Assembly: GCA_964613425.1 (NCBI GenBank)
Contig: CAZTHC010000028.1
Location: forward strand, 1 to 14,348
Source of the DNA: CAZTHC01 sp964613425
Lineage (GTDB): Bacteria; Bacillota; Clostridia; TANB77; CAG-508
DNA: 14,348 nucleotides
Reading direction: 5' to 3'
The position numbers and the translations under genes were made by a program. The first letter of the stretch is position 1. The number at the start of each line of letters is the position of its first letter. The notes under the pieces are model-generated. The model saw only the letters and a list, made by a program, of their open reading frames with translations, did not search any database and was not told where the DNA came from. Positions 6,987-14,178 of this stretch are shown piece by piece.

Positions 6987-7015
6987 AGTATATACATTTA
7001 AGTAAAATATGTCAA
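6987..7015 (-). promoter_or_regulatory. Strong sigma-A type promoter for the pilin-like gene
   Basis: On the minus strand TTGACA (7015-7010) and TATACT (6992-6987) are separated by exactly 17 bp, close to the consensus for the housekeeping sigma factor. It lies about 70 bp upstream of the ATG at 6917 and just after the recO stop, so the pilin-like gene and rnhB form a unit separate from era-recO. Confidence 0.82.
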
Positions 7016-7031
7016 CGCTTAAATATGTTGC

Positions 7032-7749
7032 TTACATTTTATATTCTTGTTCTAATTTTTCATTTAAATATAGTTTTGCAATTATTTCTAACTCTTTTTT
7101 TGCTTCGTCTGGAATTTCAAATGAATAAATTTTTTTACAATCTGCCATTATTATATACCTTAATGCATCCAATGTTGCTTTAGAAATTTGTATTGCACTT
7201 TTATCCTGCTTTCCACAATTATTACATTTTACTCCACTATCTTCTAAACTAAAATATTCTAGTTCAATATTTTCATTACAAATACAGCAGCTATTTGTGA
7301 TTGGTTTAAAACCTATTATAGACATTAATCGTATTTTAAATATTGATGTTACGAATTCCATGTTTTTATCTGTTTTAGATATTACATATAGTGTATTTAG
7401 AAATAACTGTAAAATTTTATATGTATTTTGATTCTCTGTTGTTACATCATTAATGATTTTTGTTATATATGCTGCATATTCTAATTTTTCTAAATTTGTT
7501 CTTATATCATAAAAAAGCTCTATTGTTTCACAGGAATTTATACTATATGTATTGTTTCCTTTATATAGCAAGTATTCCCCAAAGCACAAAAATTGAGTCC
7601 CTGCCATTAGAAGACTTTTAGGTCTTCTTGCTCCCTTAGCAGAGCACCCAATTTTCCCGTAAATTTGGAGTCAACATAGTCAACATCTTATCTGAGTCAC
7701 CCATGTTATTCTCTGAAATTATTATTCCCTTCACCTTCAAATTTGCCAT
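7032..7749 (-). CDS. recO: DNA repair protein RecO with +1 frame change at CGG
   Basis: RecO helps load RecA on SSB-covered DNA in recombinational repair. I place the start at the ATG at 7749, with AAAGGTG 7 bp upstream; it overlaps yqzL by 44 bp. Codons 1-30 give the beginning of the N-terminal OB fold (KGIIISENNMGDSDKMLTML, then TPNL). The next codon is CGG (7657-7659) and the zero frame soon stops at TAA. Skipping the C at 7659 restores GKIGCSAKGARRPKSLL and the remainder, for a total of 238 aa, the usual RecO size. The GKIG and AKGAR segments are the conserved RecO continuation. A zinc site with four cysteines (CCIC and CNNC) is kept in the C-terminal part. The frame beginning at 7607 alone would lack most of the OB fold. 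The conserved sequence downstream of the break argues against long-standing decay. Confidence 0.93.
7657..7659 (-). other. In-frame CGG at the frame change of recO
   Basis: The codons read CCA AAT TTA CGG GAA. The conserved RecO sequence needs TTA, (C), GGG AAA ATT GGG (L-G-K-I-G). The zero frame ends at a TAA eight codons later. No stimulatory element in common with the other two sites is visible. Confidence 0.92.
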
Positions 7750-7861
7750 CTTCATTCACCTTTGCTACATTTTCTTCTATATCTTTTACTTGAGTTAATT
7801 CTAAATATGTGTCTATATTCCCTGTATTTTTAAAGGTATTCCATGCTAATCTTTTTAACAT
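7706..7861 (-). CDS. yqzL: YqzL family small protein
   Basis: A 51-aa protein between era and recO, the position of yqzL in Firmicutes. It begins MLKRLAWNTFKNTGNIDTYL, the conserved core of the family (Leu-Ala-Trp, Phe-Lys-x-Thr-Gly, x-x-Tyr-Leu), followed by an acidic tail. AGGAG lies 9 bp upstream of the ATG at 7861. Its 3' end overlaps the start of recO by 44 bp, which suggests translational coupling. The function of the family is unknown. Confidence 0.85.
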   Translation of the reverse strand: MLKRLAWNTFKNTGNIDTYLELTQVKDIEENVAKVNEDGKFEGEGNNNFRE

Positions 7862-7937
7862 ACTTCACATCTCCTGTTCATAAATTTTAAGTTTTACTAC
7901 CTTTATTTATCTTTTGTAACAAATTATTTTTTATTCA

Positions 7938-8840
7938 TCATTTAAGTTCAAAACGTTTGACAATCGAATCGTTTTCTTGCCAATCTTCTTTAACTTTTAC
8001 CCATATTTGTAAATTTACTTTTGTTTGCAATATTTTTTCTATTTCATATCTAGCATTTTGACCAATTCTTTTTAACATTGAACCATTCTTTCCTATGATT
8101 ATTCCCTTGTGTGAATTTCTTAGGCAATATATAGTAGCCTCTATATCATAAATTGGCTCATTTTTTGTAGTTTTTCTCTCTTTCTGTTTTTCTACCTCTA
8201 TATAAATTCCATGTGGTACTTCTTGATCTAATAAATTTAATGCCTTTTCTCTAATTACTTCTTCAACTAATTGTCTTACTGTTTGGTCTGTATATTCTTC
8301 TATGTCATAATATGCAGGACCTGCTGGTAAAAGTTTCTCTATTTCTATTAGAACTTCTTCTATTTTATTTTTTCTTAATGCAGAAATTGGTATTACTGCT
8401 TGAAAATTATATTCCTTCTGATACATATCTATTAAGTTTAATAATTTTTCTCTTTTAATTAAATCAATTTTATTAATAATCAATATAACCTTTTTTTTGG
8501 TTTCTTTTAATTTTTCTAAAATTAATTTGTCACCTTTTCCTATTTCTTCACTTGTGGCCTCTATTATAAACAATATTACATCCACTTCAGATATTTCTTC
8601 AAAGGCAGTATTCACCATTACATTTCCTAATTTAGTTTTTGGTTTATGAATTCCTGGAGTATCTATAAACACTATTTGTGAATTTTCTCTATTAACTATT
8701 CCTTTTATTGCTGTTCTTGTAGTTTGAGGTTTATTTGCCATAATTGCTACCTTTTCACCTACTAACGCATTTAATAGTGTAGATTTTCCTACATTTGTTC
8801 TCCCTATTAATGATACAAATCCAGATTTAAAGCTTCCCAT
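7938..8840 (-). CDS. era: GTPase Era
   Basis: Era is an essential GTPase that binds the 3' end of 16S rRNA during assembly of the small ribosomal subunit. I use the ATG at 8840 because GGAGG lies 5-6 bp upstream; a longer frame from a TTG at 8852 has no ribosome site. The protein is 300 aa. GTPase motifs are G1 GRTNVGKST (13-21), G3 DTPG (60-63), G4 NKID (123-126) and a G5-like SAL. The C-terminal KH domain has GKNG at 250-253. It is followed by yqzL and recO in the classical order. The gene is intact, and its arginine codons include CGT but not CGG. Confidence 0.97.
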   Translation of the reverse strand: MGSFKSGFVSLIGRTNVGKSTLLNALVGEKVAIMANKPQTTRTAIKGIVNRENSQIVFIDTPGIHKPKTKLGNVMVNTAFEEISEVDVILFIIEATSEEIGKGDKLILEKLKETKKKVILIINKIDLIKREKLLNLIDMYQKEYNFQAVIPISALRKNKIEEVLIEIEKLLPAGPAYYDIEEYTDQTVRQLVEEVIREKALNLLDQEVPHGIYIEVEKQKERKTTKNEPIYDIEATIYCLRNSHKGIIIGKNGSMLKRIGQNARYEIEKILQTKVNLQIWVKVKEDWQENDSIVKRFELK

Positions 8841-8888
8841 TTTTTCCTCCAATTTAGTACTTCTTAGTTTGTTTTTCTAATATTCATT

Positions 8889-8897
8889 ATTTTAGCA
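8889..8897 (-). promoter_or_regulatory. Possible extended -10 promoter for era
   Basis: TGCTAAAAT on the minus strand fits an extended -10 (TG-N-TAAAAT) about 50 bp upstream of the era start and downstream of the 8957-8986 hairpin. No good -35 is visible. Weak support. Confidence 0.35.
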
Positions 8898-8956
8898 TAT
8901 TGCTTTTGCAAATTTTGTAGAAAACAGATATCTTTCTAAATAAATTTCAAATTATT

Positions 8957-8986
8957 AAATTAGCCCAAAATTAATTGGGCTAATTT
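8957..8986. terminator. Hairpin terminator downstream of the DUF3048 gene
   Basis: A perfect 12-bp stem (8957-8968 with 8975-8986) with a 6-nt loop starts just past the stop codon at 8990 on the minus strand. The tract after it is AT-rich rather than a pure U run. It marks the likely end of the yqfC-to-DUF3048 transcript and separates it from era. Confidence 0.75.
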
Positions 8987-8989
8987 TAA

Positions 8990-10102
8990 TTATATAGTTG
9001 TTGTTGCTGGAATTCCAGGTTCTATCACAACATTTGCATTTATTGGACATATTTGAATAAATGTATTTCCGTCATTTACCTCTATTACATTTCCTTCTAA
9101 ATCTTTATATACAGTTTTGTCTGTTCTAGACTTTTTATCACAAGTTATCTTAATTGCTTTTCCATTTGTTATGTAGTATCCATTAAGCTTTCCTATATTG
9201 TTTAATCCTTGTCTATCTTTATTTTCTTTATCTGCTAATTGATAATTTTTTGCAAAGGTTATTATTATATTCTTAGCTGTTACTGTCTCCCCTGAAACTA
9301 AATCCACTTGCTTTTTATTTCTTGTATATCTTACATATGTTTTTGTTGTTTCATCATATTCATATTTTACAGTATTTGATGTTGAGTATGGAATTGTAAC
9401 TTTTAAAGCCTCCATATCTCCATCTAATTCTACTTCATCTGGTACATAGTTTAATACACTAGTTGCTGTAGATGTTCTTCTATATTTTAATTTATCTGCC
9501 ACCTTCATTAGGTTTTCCATATTCCCCATTGCATTATGTGGAGCAGCTTTTTGATTTGTTCTCCAGAAGCTTGCTGAATCTGTTCTACTTCTTCCTGAGT
9601 CGTAGTATAATCCATTAATATTATTCACTCCTAATGTTGAAATATCACTTTCTGCCTGTGGACTCCATCCAAAATGAACATATATTGCATCATTTTCTAA
9701 GGCATAGTCTAAGAAATAATGTCTTGAACTTCTTATTGGTCCTACTTGATCTGGGCTTTTTCCTTTAAATACTGCCATTAATCTTGTTTCTCCACCTTCA
9801 ACAATTATTTCATAAACAATGTATGCGTCTTTTAGTCCAACTTGTTGAACTGCCCCTATATGATTATCTATCATAACAGCCACTGGTCTTTCATTTCCTT
9901 GAAAAATTTCTATTGGATCTGGCTCTGGCTCTACTATTGGTGTTGGCGTTTTTTCTGTTCCTGGCTCTACATTTTTACTTGTTAACATATCTTTTAAGAA
10001 ATATTTATATGCAAACAATCCTCCTGCTACCAAAAGTAATATTACTAATACTATTACTAAAATTTTTAATCCGCTTCCTGTTCCTTCTTTTACATGTGAC
10101 AT
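8990..10102 (-). CDS. DUF3048 domain protein (YerB-like), membrane-anchored
   Basis: A 370-aa protein with one N-terminal membrane segment (about residues 13-35), a Pro/Glu/Thr-rich linker (45-65) and an extracytoplasmic DUF3048 domain. Family features visible are RPVAVMIDNH, the YEIIVEGGETRLMAVF motif, VGPIRSSRHYFLDYA, IYVHFGWSPQAE and FWRTNQKAAPHNAM. Related YerB of Bacillus is a lipoprotein; here no lipobox cysteine is present, so anchoring is by the helix. The biochemical function of the family is unknown. The ATG at 10102 has GGGGAG upstream, and the gene follows the DgkA-PAP2 gene by 65 bp, so it probably belongs to the same transcript. Confidence 0.9.
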   Translation of the reverse strand: MSHVKEGTGSGLKILVIVLVILLLVAGGLFAYKYFLKDMLTSKNVEPGTEKTPTPIVEPEPDPIEIFQGNERPVAVMIDNHIGAVQQVGLKDAYIVYEIIVEGGETRLMAVFKGKSPDQVGPIRSSRHYFLDYALENDAIYVHFGWSPQAESDISTLGVNNINGLYYDSGRSRTDSASFWRTNQKAAPHNAMGNMENLMKVADKLKYRRTSTATSVLNYVPDEVELDGDMEALKVTIPYSTSNTVKYEYDETTKTYVRYTRNKKQVDLVSGETVTAKNIIITFAKNYQLADKENKDRQGLNNIGKLNGYYITNGKAIKITCDKKSRTDKTVYKDLEGNVIEVNDGNTFIQICPINANVVIEPGIPATTTI

Positions 10103-10167
10103 TTTAATTCTCCCCTTTTTTTATTGTATGCAAGTGTTTTCACTTACTTTTTTGTATATAATTTATA

Positions 10168-10902
10168 TTATTTCACAAATAGTGTTAATGCACATATGAA
10201 AAACATTACCATTCCTCCTATGCATCCACCAAATATTACTTCTAATAAACTTCTTTTATTATTATCTATTCTATTTGCACATATCATTATTGCTAATAAT
10301 GTTGAAAGTGCAGATATCGCAACATTTTTAGAAATCAACGAAACAGCTACTACTGCTGAGAATGCAAGTGCTGCTTGTCCACTTGGAATAAACTTAACAT
10401 CCACACCTTTTTTTCTTCTTCTAATGTTTGCCGCTTTTAATGCAATTATTGCAATTACTGTTAGTACTATTCCAGCAAAGGCCAAATGAACTGGTGAATT
10501 TATCAGTCCGTTTATAACTGTTTCTCCTATATTAATAACTTTATCATATAGTAAAAAGTATATAACTATAGCTGAATTTATTGCTGATATTACTACAGCT
10601 CCAGCACCTACATCTTTTGCTATTTTTGCTTTTTCATTATATACTTCTGTGCATAAATCTACAACAGTTTCTATCGCTGTATTTACCATTTCTGCTATTA
10701 TTATTAATATTACAGAAAATATTAATAACAAAAATTCCACCTTAGATAATTGAAAAAATAAACTAATAATCATAACAATAGCAATAATTAGAAGTTGTCT
10801 TTTTACATTTTTTTGGCTACTTGTTGCATAAACAATACCATTAAAAGCATTATAAAAGGCATCAATTACATTCTTATTATGCAATGGTTTTTTATCATTC
10901 AT
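10168..10902 (-). CDS. Diacylglycerol/undecaprenol kinase fused to a degenerate PAP2-like domain
   Basis: An integral membrane protein of 244 aa. The start is the ATG at 10902 (AAAGGA 6 bp upstream) rather than the TTG at 10917. Residues 1-120 are a DgkA-type kinase: EMVNTAIETVVDL (71-83) and AKIAKDVGAGAVV (92-104) are the catalytic signatures. In Firmicutes such enzymes phosphorylate undecaprenol or diacylglycerol. Residues of about 130-244 align with the PAP2 phosphatase domain found in Clostridia fusions, but the PSGH motif is PSGQ (173-176) and the third motif, usually SR followed by a His, reads NRIDNNKRSLLEV (210-222). Both catalytic histidines are therefore missing, and this half is probably not an active phosphatase. 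The gene lies 16 bp after ybeY, the usual neighbour of dgkA. Confidence 0.88.
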   Translation of the reverse strand: MNDKKPLHNKNVIDAFYNAFNGIVYATSSQKNVKRQLLIIAIVMIISLFFQLSKVEFLLLIFSVILIIIAEMVNTAIETVVDLCTEVYNEKAKIAKDVGAGAVVISAINSAIVIYFLLYDKVINIGETVINGLINSPVHLAFAGIVLTVIAIIALKAANIRRRKKGVDVKFIPSGQAALAFSAVVAVSLISKNVAISALSTLLAIMICANRIDNNKRSLLEVIFGGCIGGMVMFFICALTLFVK

Positions 10903-10918
10903 AATTATTCCTTTCAAA

Positions 10919-11386
10919 TTATCTTGTAATATTTAATTTTCTTAAAACAGTTTCTTCTTTTTCTCTCATTTGTTTCTTGTCTTCTTCTACCATATGGTCA
11001 TATCCCATTAAATGGTAAAATCCGTGAACTACCATATATGCTAGTTCTCTTTCAAATGCATGCTCATATTCTACTGCTTGTTTCTGCACTTGTTCTATAG
11101 AAATTATTATATCGCCTAATACTTCTGGTATTTTATCATCTATTTTACCAATTTCATCTTTTTCAAACATTGGGAAAGATAATACATCTGTTGACTTATC
11201 TATTTTTCGATATTCATTATTAAATTTTCTAATATTTTCAGGATTAGTTAATATTATATTTATGTATAAATTTTTTGTATTTATTTTTTCTTCACAAAAG
11301 CACATATTTAAAACATTTTGAATTAAATCTTCATATTCATTATTTTGTGAAATATCTAAATAATTTACTTCTGCATATTGTTTCAT
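10919..11386 (-). CDS. ybeY: Endoribonuclease YbeY, rRNA maturation factor
   Basis: YbeY is a zinc-dependent endoribonuclease involved in 16S rRNA 3' maturation and ribosome quality control. The protein is 155 aa. The metal motif HGFYHLMGYDH has His121, His125 and His131, and the conserved stretch EYRKIDKSTDVLSFP (58-72) and LGDIIIS (90-96) are present. The ATG at 11386 has GGAGG upstream. The Arg in EYRK is encoded by CGA, showing that CGA is read normally in this genome. The gene is 19 bp after the 406-aa gene and 16 bp before the dgkA-type gene, in one operon. Identification is secure. Confidence 0.97.
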   Translation of the reverse strand: MKQYAEVNYLDISQNNEYEDLIQNVLNMCFCEEKINTKNLYINIILTNPENIRKFNNEYRKIDKSTDVLSFPMFEKDEIGKIDDKIPEVLGDIIISIEQVQKQAVEYEHAFERELAYMVVHGFYHLMGYDHMVEEDKKQMREKEETVLRKLNITR

Positions 11387-11405
11387 TTTATTCCTCCACC
11401 TACTG

Positions 11406-12626
11406 CTATGACATTTGCGCTATTTTCTTTGTGAATGTTCCTTTTAATGTTTTACAATCATCCTTTAGTTGTTTCATTGCTCCAAGTTCCACTAATTTTG
11501 CTTTGCATATTCTAATAATTTTTGAGTAATCTCTTTTACTATTATTTAAAAATCTTAAATCATATCTTAAGAATAAAATTTCTTTCTTTTCTGAATATTC
11601 TTTATAATTTTCTTCTCTTATTTCATCTATTTTTAAGTATTGTTCCCAGAATTTTTTATAATCATCTCTAACCTCTGGCTTGTCCCAATATACTTTTGTA
11701 GATAATAATTTAACATTGTAATCTTCTATTAATGATATTAGCATATTATATGCTTTTTCTTGTTTTTTGGTATTTTGAGTTTCTACAATTAAGTTACGTG
11801 ATTGCTTTATTAATTTTACATAGCATTGTTCTGCAGCTATAAGTGGTAAACTGTGTGTAAACAAATATCTACTTATTCCTAATAAAACCATTTTCTTTTC
11901 TATAATATCTTTTTCGTCTAGTTTTCCTACTGTAAATTTATCATATTTGTCATATTCTTCTAGAATATTTGCATATTCATTTGCTACATCCTTTTCTAAT
12001 TTAATTGGTAAAATATTAACAATGTATTCTTCTAAAGAATCAAATATTTTATTATATATAGTATCTTTACTTTCTAATTTTGAACTTACATTATCTGATA
12101 ATTGAACTGAATAATTCTTTAATAAACCTTTGTACAATGAATCCATTTTTTTAATATAAAATTCATTATATCTTTTTAATAAGTTTTCTTTTCTTAATGA
12201 AGCGACAGTTTCATAGTCTACTTCTAATAAGTACTTTTGCTTTTTATATTTGTATTCTAAATACTGTTTTTCCTTTAAACTAACTATTGTATAATATTTT
12301 GCAAGAGCATTTCTTTCAAATTCTGAAGCTGTATTGTTCTTTACTTTTTTGTATAGTGAATCCATTATAAATTTATCTATAGATTCTAAATATAATGCAT
12401 ATGAATCTTCATACTTTTGTGTTAATGCTTCTTTTCTTTCTGCATCTTCAATTTCGTCTAGTTGTGTGTATGTTTCGTAAGCTTTTAGTACAGCATTTCT
12501 TTTTATAGAAATTAACATTCCGTTAATTCCTACTTTTGTTGGTATTAATAATTTTGTTAAAGTGTTTGTTATTTTTCTGAAAAAAGTCTTATCTGATTCT
12601 AATATTCTAATTGCCTTTTGCTCCAT
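11406..12626 (-). CDS. Unknown 406-aa helical protein in the usual phoH position
   Basis: I do not recognise this protein. It is 406 aa, rich in Lys, Glu, Tyr and Leu, with long helical stretches and no signal peptide, no convincing membrane segment and no Walker or other nucleotide motif. A motif of the form [RK]KExLxxx[RK]?Y followed by acidic and aromatic residues recurs at residues 64-76 (RKEALTQKYEDSY), 145-157 (RKENLLKRYNEFY) and 347-359 (KKEILFLRYDLRF); SLYK follows the first two (87-93 and 161-166, both with MDSLYK). This suggests a repeated helical unit. There are three cysteines. It lies 16 bp after yqfD and 19 bp before ybeY, exactly where phoH (ybeZ) is found in most Firmicutes. 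It is not a degraded PhoH as far as I can see. The function is unknown. Confidence 0.88.
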   Translation of the reverse strand: MEQKAIRILESDKTFFRKITNTLTKLLIPTKVGINGMLISIKRNAVLKAYETYTQLDEIEDAERKEALTQKYEDSYALYLESIDKFIMDSLYKKVKNNTASEFERNALAKYYTIVSLKEKQYLEYKYKKQKYLLEVDYETVASLRKENLLKRYNEFYIKKMDSLYKGLLKNYSVQLSDNVSSKLESKDTIYNKIFDSLEEYIVNILPIKLEKDVANEYANILEEYDKYDKFTVGKLDEKDIIEKKMVLLGISRYLFTHSLPLIAAEQCYVKLIKQSRNLIVETQNTKKQEKAYNMLISLIEDYNVKLLSTKVYWDKPEVRDDYKKFWEQYLKIDEIREENYKEYSEKKEILFLRYDLRFLNNSKRDYSKIIRICKAKLVELGAMKQLKDDCKTLKGTFTKKIAQMS

Positions 12627-12642
12627 TTTTTCACCAATCCCT

Positions 12643-13827
12643 TCAAAATATTATTTTTTCTTGTGTACCTATTTTTTCTAGCACTTCATATATTACTTCA
12701 ACTTCTATATAGCTGTCCCCATTATAAACATTAACTTGTTTGTTTATAATGCCTTCCTTTTCCCTAATTTCATTTAGTAATTCTTGCTCTATTTGCTTAG
12801 TTGTAATCTCTACAAGTTGTTGTTCCGTATAGATTACATTTACTTTCTGCTTCTCAAAATTTGTTATTTTCACAAGTTCTATTGGTAAATAAAAATCAGA
12901 AAAAAGTTTTACTTTTTTACTTTCACTTATTGTATCATAATTTTCAAAATTTGAAAGGGTTTTATACAAATTTATTTTAAAATTATTTATTTTTACCTCA
13001 TACTTTTCTTCTGTATTGCCTGTATCCGTTGTAATTTCTTGATTATAATACACTTTATTTTTTTTACTATACCAAATTTTTGCTTCTATATCAGCAATTG
13101 CGTGTACATACCTTATTCCCGTATACTTTCCTTCCATCCATCCCTTAACTAGCAATGTTCCCGGCTTTACTATGTCTCCTACTTTTACATTTGCAGTTCC
13201 GTTTTGAGCATTTATTTTTGTAATTGCTCCAGTTTTATCAGAAACGATATTACAATACTCGCTATTATTTACAATATTAGGTTTTTCTTCTGCTTCTTTT
13301 ATTTCAACTTTAACATTTGTACCATTAATATTTATTCCCACCCATGCTATCTTTGTATTTTTCATTCTAAGGTTATTTACAATTTTTTTTGTATCTATTT
13401 TATTTTTTTGAACTCCTAGTTTTAAACCTTCGTTTTCCAAACTTATTATTATCTCATTTTTATCTATTTCATTTGTTCCTATTATTTCTATGTTCCAAAT
13501 GAAATTCGACAATGCTATAATTCCGGAAATTATTAGTATTAATAGTATCGCGAATATCTTTCTTTTTTTATATTTATGCAGTATGTATGGAATTCCTCTT
13601 TTTGCTTTAATTTGAATTTTGCAATGTGTTTTTCTAGCAATTTGCCTTATTCTTTTAAAATCTTTCATTCCTATATTAGTATTAAGTATAGTATTTTTTT
13701 CTCTTTTCATATTCCATAGCAATATTTTTTTATTAATACAAATATTAATAAATCTTTCTACAAAATAACCTTCAACCTTTATATTTAAATAACCTAATAT
13801 ATAATTTAATATCACCTTTAGTAGCAT
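12643..13827 (-). CDS. yqfD: Sporulation protein YqfD
   Basis: YqfD is a membrane protein made in the mother cell under sigma-E in Bacillus and needed for sporulation; its molecular role is not settled. The protein is 394 aa, the usual length. The N-terminal soluble part (1-90) contains RKTHCKIQIKAKRGIPYIL, followed by a basic stretch and one membrane helix (about 93-113, IFAILLILIISGIIALSNFIW). The rest lies outside and includes IEIIGTNEI, LKLGVQKNKID and a lipoyl-like KVGDIVKPGTLLVKGW. Start ATG 13827 has AAGGAG 10 bp upstream. yqfC lies 42 bp upstream, the conserved pair. Confidence 0.93.
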   Translation of the reverse strand: MLLKVILNYILGYLNIKVEGYFVERFINICINKKILLWNMKREKNTILNTNIGMKDFKRIRQIARKTHCKIQIKAKRGIPYILHKYKKRKIFAILLILIISGIIALSNFIWNIEIIGTNEIDKNEIIISLENEGLKLGVQKNKIDTKKIVNNLRMKNTKIAWVGININGTNVKVEIKEAEEKPNIVNNSEYCNIVSDKTGAITKINAQNGTANVKVGDIVKPGTLLVKGWMEGKYTGIRYVHAIADIEAKIWYSKKNKVYYNQEITTDTGNTEEKYEVKINNFKINLYKTLSNFENYDTISESKKVKLFSDFYLPIELVKITNFEKQKVNVIYTEQQLVEITTKQIEQELLNEIREKEGIINKQVNVYNGDSYIEVEVIYEVLEKIGTQEKIIF

Positions 13828-13869
13828 TCCTTACATACTCCTTATCTCATAGTATTTATTTGTATTCTT

Positions 13870-14157
13870 TTATTTTTCATCATCTGTAATAGTTTCCAAA
13901 TCTATACTATCAATTTTACCTGTTATGAAAATATCATCCTCTGTCATTTGAGTTAAATTTAAATTAAAACCATTTATATTTATTGTTCCAATATGAGTAC
14001 TAATTCGTATGTAAAAGTTCTCATATTCTAAAATTCCTTTATAGTTTTCGATTAGCATTTCATTAAACCCCAATATAGTTAGCTTTGGCTCATTCGAACT
14101 TATTTCTCTTGGCATCTCTAAAAAATTATTTATTTTTTTTACTGTTTCTTTCTTCAT
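13870..14157 (-). CDS. yqfC: Sporulation protein YqfC (YabP/YqfC family)
   Basis: A 95-aa protein of the YabP/YqfC family, made during sporulation. It has EMPREI near the N-terminus, LTILGFNEMLIENYKGILEY (residues 26-45) and a C-terminal strand ending in IFITGKIDSIDLE, all typical of the family. AAGGAG lies 10 bp upstream of the ATG at 14157. It is followed by yqfD. The family's molecular function is not known; in Bacillus the gene is controlled by sigma-E, but I see no certain sigma-E promoter here, as the upstream gene runs close. Confidence 0.92.
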   Translation of the reverse strand: MKKETVKKINNFLEMPREISSNEPKLTILGFNEMLIENYKGILEYENFYIRISTHIGTININGFNLNLTQMTEDDIFITGKIDSIDLETITDDEK

Positions 14158-14178
14158 AAAGCATTTTCTCCTTATTAT

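Noticed and set aside
6997..7024. Inverted repeat ATTTAAG/CTTAAAT around the -35 box of the pilin-like gene as an operator
   Set aside because: Only 7 AT-rich bases per arm; such matches are expected by chance at this base composition.
43..7659. Three separate random consensus errors or pseudogenes as the explanation of the frame changes
   Set aside because: Not fully excluded, but all three fall exactly at in-frame CGG codons, the only ones found, while about twenty out-of-frame CGG triplets on coding strands cause no break; chance errors would not show this pattern.
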